Assembly (NCBI GenBank): GCA_026982025.1
Contig: JALSHX010000265.1
Span: 1 to 8,518 of the forward strand
From: Aquificaceae bacterium
Lineage (GTDB): Bacteria > Aquificota > Aquificia > Aquificales > Aquificaceae
Direction: 5' to 3'
DNA length: 8,518 nucleotides
Positions within the stretch are counted from its first letter, which is position 1. Each line of letters opens with the position of its first letter. Of the stretch, positions 1 through 5,215 are shown piece after piece. Under the pieces are notes generated by a model. The model saw nothing but the letters and a program-made list of their open reading frames with translations, made no database searches and was not told the origin of the DNA. A program made the position numbers and the translations under genes.

Positions 1-8
1 GTTCTCCT

Positions 9-14
9 TATACT
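9..14 (+). promoter_or_regulatory. Candidate -10 box for the PuuD-like gene
   Basis: TATACT differs from the TATAAT consensus at one position and lies 26 bases before the ATG at 41. A transcript starting about 7 bases downstream would have a leader of about 20 bases that still contains the ribosome binding site. Any -35 box would fall outside the window, so this is only a suggestion. Confidence 0.35.
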
Positions 15-26
15 TAGCACTTTTGC

Positions 27-34
27 AAGGAGGG
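27..34 (+). promoter_or_regulatory. Ribosome binding site that decides the start of the PuuD-like gene
   Basis: AAGGAGGG is a near-perfect Shine-Dalgarno sequence ending 6 bases before the ATG at 41. A TTG at 23 is in the same frame, but using it would place the binding site inside the coding region, so ATG 41 is preferred. Confidence 0.85.
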
Positions 35-40
35 AGAGCC

Positions 41-601
41 ATGGAAGCAGCAGTATCAATAATATTCAGGTGGCTCCACGTTGTTGCGGGCATCACATGG
101 ATAGGGCTCCTTTACTTTTTCAACGCAGTAAACTTCAGGTTTGCAAAGGTTTCAACTCCGGAGGAAAGACCTGCTCACTTCACAAAGTTTATGCCTATAG
201 CCCTTGCCTGGTTCAGGTACGCAGCACTTGTTACCTTCCTCGTGGGTCTGGTTCTTGCGTGGCTTGAGTACTGGAAGACAGGCGACTTTGTGACAACGGA
301 CAGTGCCAAGACAATTCTCGTGGGGATGATTCTGGGCACAATAATGTTTCTCAATGTCTGGATCTTCATCTGGCCTAATCAGAAAAAGATAATAGAGGCA
401 TCCCAAAAGGGCGAGAAGCCCGATCCCCAGTGGGCAAAGACAGCCCTCACCTTCTCAAGGATCAACACCGTGCTCTCATTTCCTATGCTCCTCGACATGG
501 TGGCTTCAAAGCACTTTCCTATGGACTGGGCACAGCTTGCCCTGTGGGATATCGGAGCGGCAATAGTGGCGGGGGTAGTTCTTTTTATTGTTCAGAGGTA
601 G
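41..601 (+). CDS. Stand-alone PuuD-type membrane domain protein (urate hydroxylase membrane-domain family)
   Basis: This 186-residue integral membrane protein has about five hydrophobic segments, near residues 6-30, 57-77, 88-111, 140-155 and 166-184. His13 lies in the first segment (WLHVVAGITWIG), and the R-x-N-T-x-L-S-x-P block at 140-148 is followed by His157; both patterns are typical of the PuuD membrane domain. In purine-degrading bacteria that domain is joined to a C-terminal cytochrome c domain and hydroxylates urate. Here the protein ends straight after the last membrane segment, so the electron-accepting domain is missing. No purine catabolism gene is visible nearby, so urate as substrate is doubtful. 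The conserved histidines suggest haem binding and a redox role at the inner membrane, but that is inference. The gene has its own strong ribosome binding site, and its last 17 bases overlap the opposing small gene. Confidence 0.75.
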   Translation: MEAAVSIIFRWLHVVAGITWIGLLYFFNAVNFRFAKVSTPEERPAHFTKFMPIALAWFRYAALVTFLVGLVLAWLEYWKTGDFVTTDSAKTILVGMILGTIMFLNVWIFIWPNQKKIIEASQKGEKPDPQWAKTALTFSRINTVLSFPMLLDMVASKHFPMDWAQLALWDIGAAIVAGVVLFIVQR

Positions 602-815
602 GTTTTCCACCCCCCTCTTTCCTCCCTCTTCTTCTTTCTCTGTAAACCTCCTCTCTGCAAGCCCTGATAATTCTCTTATACTTGTAATACACGGAGGGGA
701 TGTGGATGGGGAGGTTGTAATACCTTTCAAGAACCAGCATTATGTCCTCCGTGGTCATGTAGCGGTGATTTCTTATGAGGCTTTTAATGTACTTTACGAT
801 CCTCGTCTCTTTCAT
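585..815 (-). CDS. Small basic protein of unknown function downstream of sod
   Basis: This 76-residue open frame fills most of the 245-bp gap between the PuuD-like gene and sod. I do not recognise it. Residues 1-55 look like a real folded protein: amphipathic helices starting MKETRIVKYIKSLI, then a T-T-E-D-I-M turn, helical spacing and many Tyr/Ile residues, with an overall feel of a small winged-helix or HTH domain. The tail is low-complexity and basic (R-R-R-G-R-K-E-G-G-G-K) and is encoded by the purine strand of a pyrimidine-rich tract. Codon choice (AGG/AGA, ATA, CTC, GAG) matches the neighbours. Against it, no Shine-Dalgarno precedes the ATG, and a GC-rich stem-loop sits just upstream. 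It starts 31 bases after the sod stop, so it would be cotranscribed with sod. Its C-terminal codons overlap the PuuD-like gene by 17 bp. Function and start are both uncertain. Confidence 0.55.
   Translation of the reverse strand: MKETRIVKYIKSLIRNHRYMTTEDIMLVLERYYNLPIHIPSVYYKYKRIIRACREEVYRERRRGRKEGGGKPTSEQ
605..642 (+). other. Pyrimidine-rich tract after the PuuD-like gene
   Basis: Apart from one early A, this stretch just after the stop codon is all C and T, with no hairpin. A C-rich unstructured RNA of this kind could serve as a Rho loading site for the plus-strand transcript. It also encodes the Arg/Glu/Gly/Lys-rich tail of the opposing small gene. Both readings are inference from composition. 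Confidence 0.3.
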
Positions 816-820
816 GATGC

Positions 821-838
821 GGGCGCGCGAAGGCGCCC
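821..838 (-). terminator. GC-rich stem-loop between sod and the small gene
   Basis: The arms GGGCGC and GCGCCC form a perfect 6-bp GC stem around a 6-base loop containing TTCG. It begins 8 bases after the sod stop codon on the minus strand. No T-run follows, so it is not a standard Rho-independent terminator; it may be a weak terminator or a 3'-end stabiliser for sod mRNA. It ends 5 bases before the start codon of the small downstream gene, so it could also limit translation of that gene. Confidence 0.45.
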
Positions 839-846
839 ATAGAATT

Positions 847-1482
847 TTACCCTATAAAGTTCTTCATGGCATCGGCGGCTTTCATGGCTTTTTGGAACCT
901 TTGGTTAATCACTTCCCAGTTGAGGTTATTTAGGACCGCGTCAATATAAGGAGGTCTTTTGTTCTTGTAGTCAACATAGTAGGCATGTTCGTAAGTATCA
1001 ATGACTATGAGGGGGACGAATCCGTGAAGGTTGTAGACATTGTGGGCATCAAGACCGTTGATCATCAGCCTCCCCGAAAAGAGGTCAAGACCGAGAACTG
1101 CCCATCCCCTAAAAGCCACCGCTGTTGCCTTGAGTTCAGAAACACAGTTGTCCCAGCCTCCCAGGTCCTCTTCTACCTTTTTCTTGAACTCCGCGGATGG
1201 CTCACCTTTCTTTCCAAGATGTCCAAAGTAAAGCTCGTGAAGGACTATGCCCATGTAGTTGAAGGTTTCCTCAACCTTCAGCTCCCTGAATTCTGAATAG
1301 TTTTGATTTGCCTTTGTCCTATCCGAAAAAACCGAGTCGGAGAGCTTTTCCTGAATCTCGTTAAACTTGACCACATACCCCTTGTAGTGGGCTTCAAAGT
1401 GGGGTTCAATCTGCTCGTTGGATATTCCCTCAAGGTTTGAAGGCTTGAGATTATCCTTCGGTTCAAGCTTGAATACCGCCAT
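847..1482 (-). CDS. sod: Superoxide dismutase, Fe/Mn family
   Basis: This 211-residue protein converts superoxide to oxygen and hydrogen peroxide in the cytoplasm; no signal peptide is seen. The four metal ligands are identifiable: His28 (IEPHFEAHYKGYV), His82 (LHELYFGHLG), and Asp162 and His166 (DTYEHAYYVDY). The active-site tyrosine is Tyr36, and the GWA motif is at 126-128. The N-terminal alpha-hairpin domain covers about residues 1-95 and the C-terminal alpha/beta domain the rest. The position usually held by the second-sphere Gln of Mn enzymes appears to be His147 (LDAHNV), a feature I associate with some thermophilic and cambialistic enzymes, so the metal cannot be assigned as Fe or Mn. 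From memory the sequence closely follows the Aquifex pyrophilus enzyme throughout. The start is supported by a strong GGAGGT upstream. The gene diverges from thiL and has an extended -10 promoter. Confidence 0.96.
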   Translation of the reverse strand: MAVFKLEPKDNLKPSNLEGISNEQIEPHFEAHYKGYVVKFNEIQEKLSDSVFSDRTKANQNYSEFRELKVEETFNYMGIVLHELYFGHLGKKGEPSAEFKKKVEEDLGGWDNCVSELKATAVAFRGWAVLGLDLFSGRLMINGLDAHNVYNLHGFVPLIVIDTYEHAYYVDYKNKRPPYIDAVLNNLNWEVINQRFQKAMKAADAMKNFIG

Positions 1483-1489
1483 TTATTTA

Positions 1490-1495
1490 CCTCCT
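1490..1495 (-). promoter_or_regulatory. Ribosome binding site of sod
   Basis: Read on the minus strand, GGAGGT ends 7 bases before the sod ATG. It is a strong Shine-Dalgarno at ideal spacing and fixes the start of the gene. Confidence 0.85.
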
Positions 1496-1511
1496 TTGTG
1501 GTTTTTGGTCA

Positions 1512-1520
1512 ATTATATCA
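1512..1520 (-). promoter_or_regulatory. Extended -10 promoter of sod
   Basis: Read on the minus strand, TGATATAAT is a perfect TATAAT preceded by TG at the extended -10 position. It lies about 30 bases before the sod start codon, giving a predicted leader of about 23 bases. No consensus -35 is visible at the expected distance, which is tolerated when an extended -10 is present. No regulator operator is recognised. Confidence 0.6.
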
Positions 1521-1555
1521 GCCGTGACGGGCTTTTCTGTATGACTGTTCGCATA

Positions 1556-1561
1556 TACAAT
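1556..1561 (+). promoter_or_regulatory. Candidate -10 box directly before thiL (possible leaderless start)
   Basis: TACAAT, one mismatch from TATAAT, ends only 6 bases before the thiL ATG. A transcript starting about 7 bases downstream would begin at or next to the A of the start codon. The only purine run before the ATG is AGGA, which abuts it and is too close to act as a normal ribosome binding site. No good -35 is visible. Confidence 0.4.
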
Positions 1562-1567
1562 TTAGGA

Positions 1568-2482
1568 ATGAGGATTTCTGACATCGGAGAGTTCGGACTG
1601 ATTGAAAGACTCTCGCTTATAGTGAACGGGGACCTCATAGGGGATGACTGTGCGGTGGTTGAAATTCAGGGATCAAAGCTTTTACTAACAACGGACGCCC
1701 TCGTTGAGGGCGTGCATTTTTTGAAGGACTCTGGTCCCGAATCCATCGGGTGGAAGGCTGTATCTGTGAATGTTAGTGATATAGTTGCGGGTGGAGGAAG
1801 ACCCATGTGGATACTTATTTCCCTTATCCTTCCCGATATTAAGGTTTCATTTGTTGAGAGGATTTACGAGGGCATTTCTTCTGCGTGCAAATTTTACGAC
1901 TGCAGGGTTGCGGGGGGAAATGTGTCAAAGGGAGAGGCACTCATTATTGATGTTTTTGCTCTGGGAAAAACCTCAAGACCGGTTGGGAGAGGCGGAGCGG
2001 AGCCCGGCGACCTCCTCTTTGTTTCCGGCACCCTCGGAGATTCAAGGGCGGGACTTGAGCTGCTCAAGGAGGACCGCAAATCCTATGAACCCTATGAGCT
2101 TGCTCTCATTGAAAGGCACACAAGACCAACCGCAAGGATTGATTACGCCAATCACATCTCAAAATACGCAGGAGCGTCCATTGACATAAGCGACGGCCTG
2201 CTTCTGGATGCTGAGCATCTGGCAAAAAGGAGCGGTGTGCGGCTTGAAATTGACTCATCAAGGCTTCCAATTTCAGAGGAGCTAAAAAGGTTCTGTGCCG
2301 AAAGGGGAAAGGACCCCATTGAATACGCCCTCAGAGGAGGTGAGGATTACCAGCTTCTTTTCTGCCACAGGGAGAAGGATATGAACCCCTTTCTTGACAT
2401 GACGGTCATTGGGAAGGTTAGCGAAGGGACCGGAGTATTTGTTGACGGGGACAGAATGGGAGGAGGTTTTTCTCACTTTTGA
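1568..2482 (+). CDS. thiL: Thiamine-monophosphate kinase
   Basis: ThiL phosphorylates thiamine monophosphate with ATP to give thiamine diphosphate, the last step of cofactor synthesis in the cytoplasm. The 304-residue protein has the usual AIR-synthase-like two-domain layout. Visible motifs are GDDCAV at 25-30, TTDALVEGVHF at 41-51, the N-V-S-D-I block at 68-72, GGNVSKGE at 116-123, SGTLGDSRAG at 153-162, DISDGLLLDA at 206-215 and GGEDYQLLF at 257-265. Asp26/27, Asp43, Asp71 and Asp209 are the likely metal and phosphate-site acids. The frame stays open further upstream, with an ATG at 1541, but the family normally begins at MRISDIGEFGLIE, and from memory the Aquifex protein starts and ends (-HF) the same way, so ATG 1568 is chosen. 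It is the first gene of the plus-strand run; its stop is one base before the next gene. Confidence 0.95.
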   Translation: MRISDIGEFGLIERLSLIVNGDLIGDDCAVVEIQGSKLLLTTDALVEGVHFLKDSGPESIGWKAVSVNVSDIVAGGGRPMWILISLILPDIKVSFVERIYEGISSACKFYDCRVAGGNVSKGEALIIDVFALGKTSRPVGRGGAEPGDLLFVSGTLGDSRAGLELLKEDRKSYEPYELALIERHTRPTARIDYANHISKYAGASIDISDGLLLDAEHLAKRSGVRLEIDSSRLPISEELKRFCAERGKDPIEYALRGGEDYQLLFCHREKDMNPFLDMTVIGKVSEGTGVFVDGDRMGGGFSHF

Positions 2483-2483
2483 T

Positions 2484-3734
2484 ATGATCAGGATGGTGGA
2501 GAAGGGACTTGCACGACTTCTTCTGAGGCTGTACGACCTTGCATACATTGAAAGGTGGAATGATCACCCCAAGCCCTTTCACATAACCGAGCTTGATAAA
2601 CAGGCCCACAAGGCGGTCATTGCCTATGTAATAGCCAAAATAGAGAGAACGGAAGTAAAGTGGCGGGACCTGATTGAAGGATTAATTTTTGAGGCTCTGC
2701 AGCGATCCGTTCTCACGGACATCAAACCCCCCATATTTCACAGGCTCGTGAGGGAAGCGGGGAATAGAATCAACGCCTATGTTTTTGATAATGCGGTTCC
2801 CGTTCTGGAGATGGTTGATCCCGGGCTCGCCCGACGTTTCATGGAATATTTTCAAACGAAAGAAAACACCCTTGAGAAGAGAATTATAAAGGCATCTCAC
2901 TTTCTCGCAACTTACTGGGAGTTTCAGTTAATTTACTCCGTAGGCATCAGATTCTACGGCATTGAGAGGATTAAGGAGGCAATAGAAGAGACAATTGAGG
3001 ATTACTTTGACCTGAGGGCGGTGGAGAGAATCTTTTTAAAGAAAAAGACCTTCAACTTTATTGACCTCGTCGGCCAGCTCAGGTTTCAAAAGAGGTGGAT
3101 ACAGTCCCCGAGAATTCCCCTTACCACCGTTCTGGGACACATGTACATAGTTGCCTGCCTATCTTACCTCATTTCTTACCTCGGCGGGGCATGTCTTAGG
3201 AGAAGAACCCTCAACTTTTTCACCGGGCTTTTCCACGACCTTCCGGAGGTTACAACCCGCGACATTATTTCCCCGGTCAAGAAAGGGGCAAAACTTGAAG
3301 AACCGCTTAAAAAGATTGAAAGGGAATACCTTGAGGGAGTTATTCTCCCACTGCTTCCGGGTTTTCTTGAGAGGGAATTCAGGTATATTCTCGGGTATAT
3401 TGAGGAGAAGGATGTTTATGACGAGTTTGCATGCAGAGTGATGCCCGAAGGAGAGAAGTCAAGAAGGGTTGAGGAGATAAGCCCCCAACTCAACAGGGAC
3501 GAAATGAATCCCATTGACGGAAACCTCGTGAAGCTGTCGGATATAACGGGAGCCTATGCGGAGGCTTTGCTTTCCCTTGCCCACGGAATCAGGTCAAGGC
3601 ACCTCAAGGACGGAATAGGAAGGCTCAAGAGCGATTTAAAGGAAAAGACCTTCGGTACCGTTTCTTTTGATCTTCTCTCTGGCGAGTTAAGAAACGCAAT
3701 TCAGGAGGAATTCGGCTTAGATGGGCTTCCTTGA
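2484..3734 (+). CDS. Tandem HD-domain protein, YfbR-like, with a degenerate first copy
   Basis: The 416-residue protein appears to contain two copies of a YfbR/HD_3-type phosphohydrolase domain. The second copy keeps the full HD set: His219 (TTVLGHMYIVACL), His251-Asp252 with Glu255 and Asp260 (FHDLPEVTTRDI), and Asp353 (LVKLSDITGAYAEAL). Known members dephosphorylate deoxynucleoside monophosphates with a divalent metal, so a soluble nucleotidase is the best guess; the substrate is unproven. The first copy shows the same skeleton (RW at 24-25 and 204-205, His42, FEALQRSVLTDI at 69-80, IIKASHFLATYWEF at 134-147), but the HD pair is Glu70-Ala71, Glu is Arg74 and the last Asp is His139, so it is probably inactive and structural or ligand-sensing. 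ATG 2484 follows the thiL stop by one base; a GGAGGAGG run lies 16 bases upstream, farther than usual. A second in-frame ATG at 2493 is an alternative. The end overlaps trpC by 14 bp. Confidence 0.8.
   Translation: MIRMVEKGLARLLLRLYDLAYIERWNDHPKPFHITELDKQAHKAVIAYVIAKIERTEVKWRDLIEGLIFEALQRSVLTDIKPPIFHRLVREAGNRINAYVFDNAVPVLEMVDPGLARRFMEYFQTKENTLEKRIIKASHFLATYWEFQLIYSVGIRFYGIERIKEAIEETIEDYFDLRAVERIFLKKKTFNFIDLVGQLRFQKRWIQSPRIPLTTVLGHMYIVACLSYLISYLGGACLRRRTLNFFTGLFHDLPEVTTRDIISPVKKGAKLEEPLKKIEREYLEGVILPLLPGFLEREFRYILGYIEEKDVYDEFACRVMPEGEKSRRVEEISPQLNRDEMNPIDGNLVKLSDITGAYAEALLSLAHGIRSRHLKDGIGRLKSDLKEKTFGTVSFDLLSGELRNAIQEEFGLDGLP
3703..3709 (+). promoter_or_regulatory. Ribosome binding site of trpC inside the HD gene
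   Basis: AGGAGGA lies 11 bases before the trpC ATG and inside the last codons of the preceding gene. It supports ATG 3721 and hence the 14-bp overlap between the two genes, an arrangement typical of translational coupling. Confidence 0.7.
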
Positions 3735-4506
3735 AAGGGTACTATCCGTTAAGAGGAAGGAGGTAGAGGTTTTAAAGGAGAAGGCAGGAGATTTTGAAAC
3801 CCTCGCGTGCGAGAGGGCGAATCCTCCCGATTTTGAGCGGGCACTTAGGGACTGCAGAACAAAAATAATAGCCGAGGTCAAGAGAAGGTCTCCCTCTTCG
3901 GGAGACCTCAGAGATGTGGACGCTGTCTCTCAGGCACTTGCATACGAAAAAGCGGGCGCATCGGCCATTTCCGTTCTGACGGACGAGACCTTTTTCGGAG
4001 GTTCCCCCGAAGATCTCTCCCGAGTGGCTGAGAGCGTGAAGGTCCCCGTTCTGAGAAAGGACTTCATAATAGATAAGATTCAGGTCCTTGAAGCCCGAGC
4101 CTTGGGTGCCTCTGCGGTTCTTCTTATTGTGAGAATACTTAAACCCGAGGAGCTGGCGGAACTAATATCATTTTCAGGGGAGCTTGGTCTTACACCTCTG
4201 GTTGAGGTCTTTTCCTTGGACGAGGCGGACCTTGCCCTCGGTGCGGGTGCCGAAGTTATAGGGATAAATAACAGAGACCTTGATACCCTTGAGCTTGACA
4301 TCGGTCTTTCCTACGAGCTTGCTCCGAGGATAAAGGAAATGGGAGCCAGATTTGTTGTCTCAGAGAGCGGTATTGAAAAGAGGGAGCAGATCATTGAGCT
4401 TATCAATCTGGGAGTTGACGCTTTTCTTATTGGCACCGCCCTGATGAAATCTGAAGACCCCGAATCCTTTCTGAAGGAACTCATGGGTTTTTCACGGTGC
4501 GGGTAA
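3721..4506 (+). CDS. trpC: Indole-3-glycerol phosphate synthase
   Basis: TrpC closes the ring of CdRP (1-(o-carboxyphenylamino)-1-deoxyribulose 5-phosphate) with loss of CO2 and water, giving indole-3-glycerol phosphate in tryptophan synthesis. The 261-residue protein is a single TIM barrel, not fused to TrpF. Key residues are visible: Glu52 and Lys54 in IIAEVKRRSPSSG, the catalytic acid Lys113 in LRKDFI, Glu162 in LVEVF, Asn183/Asn184 in GINNRDL, Ser214-Glu215-Ser216-Gly217, and the phosphate-binding IGTALM at 237-242. Offsets match the Sulfolobus enzyme residues (51, 53, 110, 159) within one to three positions. No other trp gene is in the window, so the gene is dispersed from the rest of the pathway, as is common in Aquificales. 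No leader peptide or attenuator is seen. It overlaps the upstream HD gene and is followed by a 24-bp gap. Confidence 0.97.
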   Translation: MGFLERVLSVKRKEVEVLKEKAGDFETLACERANPPDFERALRDCRTKIIAEVKRRSPSSGDLRDVDAVSQALAYEKAGASAISVLTDETFFGGSPEDLSRVAESVKVPVLRKDFIIDKIQVLEARALGASAVLLIVRILKPEELAELISFSGELGLTPLVEVFSLDEADLALGAGAEVIGINNRDLDTLELDIGLSYELAPRIKEMGARFVVSESGIEKREQIIELINLGVDAFLIGTALMKSEDPESFLKELMGFSRCG

Positions 4507-4512
4507 TATAAT
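4507..4512 (+). promoter_or_regulatory. Candidate internal -10 box between trpC and the next gene
   Basis: A perfect TATAAT sits right after the trpC stop codon in the largest gap of the plus-strand run. It would give the downstream genes an extra start with a leader of about 12 bases. There is no TG extension and no clear -35, and AT-rich gaps produce such hexamers by chance, so support is modest. Confidence 0.3.
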
Positions 4513-4519
4513 TAATGTT

Positions 4520-4525
4520 GGAGGA
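4520..4525 (+). promoter_or_regulatory. Ribosome binding site of the acidic-tailed unknown protein
   Basis: GGAGGA ends 5 bases before the ATG at 4531. It is a strong site and confirms that this unrecognised gene is translated from that start. Confidence 0.8.
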
Positions 4526-4530
4526 TTAAA

Positions 4531-4869
4531 ATGAAGGAACAAAATTCATTTGACCTGAACCTTCTTGAAGAAACAACTCAACTTGAATACTTCCTGATCC
4601 GGAAGCCAATGAACAGCCCCGAATTCTGGGGGGAGTGGCAGGAGAAGTACGGCAAAGCGGTCCTTGCAAAGGTCGCCCTTAAAAAAATAGCAAGGACCAA
4701 AAGGCTCTCTAACGACGAATATTCGCGTCTTAGGACCATGATGAGCGTTTATGAGGAGATAATTAAATATCTTCAACAGCTTAAGGACACAGCCCTCAGC
4801 GTTCGCGGAGTTGTTCCCAACTACCCAAATGTGGAGCTTGACGACGAGGACATGGATACGGACTATTGA
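4531..4869 (+). CDS. Unknown 112-residue protein with an acidic tail
   Basis: I do not recognise this family. The protein looks soluble and mostly helical: residues 9-24 and 28-56 (tryptophans at 33 and 36, then a basic stretch K-K-I-A-R-T-K-R at 51-58), 60-91 as a long helix with possible coiled-coil character (TMMSVYEEIIKYLQQL), then a short proline-containing linker and a strongly acidic end (7 of the last 11 residues are Asp/Glu). No signal peptide, cysteine or known catalytic motif is seen. It has a strong ribosome binding site and codon use like its neighbours, and is separated by 9 bp from the thioredoxin-fold gene, so the two may act together. A scaffold, adaptor or nucleic-acid-associated role would fit the charge pattern, but this is speculation. 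Confidence 0.88.
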   Translation: MKEQNSFDLNLLEETTQLEYFLIRKPMNSPEFWGEWQEKYGKAVLAKVALKKIARTKRLSNDEYSRLRTMMSVYEEIIKYLQQLKDTALSVRGVVPNYPNVELDDEDMDTDY

Positions 4870-4878
4870 GGTGGAATA

Positions 4879-5214
4879 ATGATCAGGGGATTTGAAGAGG
4901 TTTCAGACAGGGACTTTTACGAAAAGGTTATGGCATCGGAGACGCCTTCCGTTGTTATCTTCACCGACCCCGCAAACGAGAACAACAAGAAGCTTGAGGC
5001 TCTTTTTGAACCATTCGTGAAGGAACACGGGGGAGAGATAAATTTCTTCTTTCTGGATGTGACGAGGAACACCTCTTTTGAGGACTTCGGACTTTTTAAC
5101 TTTCCCGCGGTCCTGTACTTCAGGGACACGATGGAGCTTGATCGCCACGATTTTATTCCAAATTCCGAGCTCGTTGAATCCGCGATAGCAAGGCTTTTGC
5201 GGAAAGGCATCTGA
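4879..5214 (+). CDS. Thioredoxin-fold protein without cysteines
   Basis: This 111-residue protein follows the thioredoxin plan: helix (about 10-19), strand TPSVVIF at 22-28, active-site loop and helix (29-50), strand INFFFLDV at 54-61, then FNFPAVLYF at 73-81, where Pro76 matches the conserved cis-proline, and a final helix (96-109). The loop where thioredoxins carry W-C-G-P-C reads TDPANENN, and the whole protein contains no cysteine. It therefore cannot do disulphide exchange and is more likely a binding or chaperone-like relative. The length is that of an ordinary thioredoxin, with no signal peptide, so it is cytoplasmic. GAGGTGG at 4868-4874 supports the start. It lies between the acidic-tailed unknown gene and the HIT gene, with 9 bp and 1 bp gaps, which suggests joint expression and perhaps a shared complex. 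Confidence 0.85.
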   Translation: MIRGFEEVSDRDFYEKVMASETPSVVIFTDPANENNKKLEALFEPFVKEHGGEINFFFLDVTRNTSFEDFGLFNFPAVLYFRDTMELDRHDFIPNSELVESAIARLLRKGI

Positions 5215-5215
5215 T

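Noticed and set aside
23..40. TTG start for the PuuD-like gene
   Set aside because: The near-perfect Shine-Dalgarno at 27-34 would lie inside the coding region; ATG 41 has ideal spacing.
588..842. Plus-strand open frame across the gap between the PuuD-like gene and sod
   Set aside because: It begins at a TTG without a ribosome binding site, its protein is Pro/Ser/Phe-rich with no coherent fold, and it mirrors the more protein-like minus-strand frame.
985..1296. Plus-strand open frame of about 100 codons within sod
   Set aside because: It is the complement of a highly conserved enzyme gene and has no ribosome binding site or recognisable protein features.
1418..1567. Longer N-terminus for thiL, including an ATG at 1541
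   Set aside because: The extension runs into the sod gene, has no ribosome binding site, and the family normally begins at the sequence starting at 1568.
2409..2483. Longer N-terminus for the HD-domain protein inside thiL
   Set aside because: It would overlap thiL by 74 bases without a ribosome binding site at its start, and the added residues do not extend the HD repeat skeleton.
4080..4301. Minus-strand open frame within trpC
   Set aside because: The protein is Ser/Arg/Ala-rich, typical of a shadow frame, and lies opposite conserved catalytic segments of TrpC.
4507..4530. Terminator or attenuator after trpC
   Set aside because: The 24-bp AT-rich gap contains no inverted repeat; only a -10-like hexamer and a ribosome binding site are visible.
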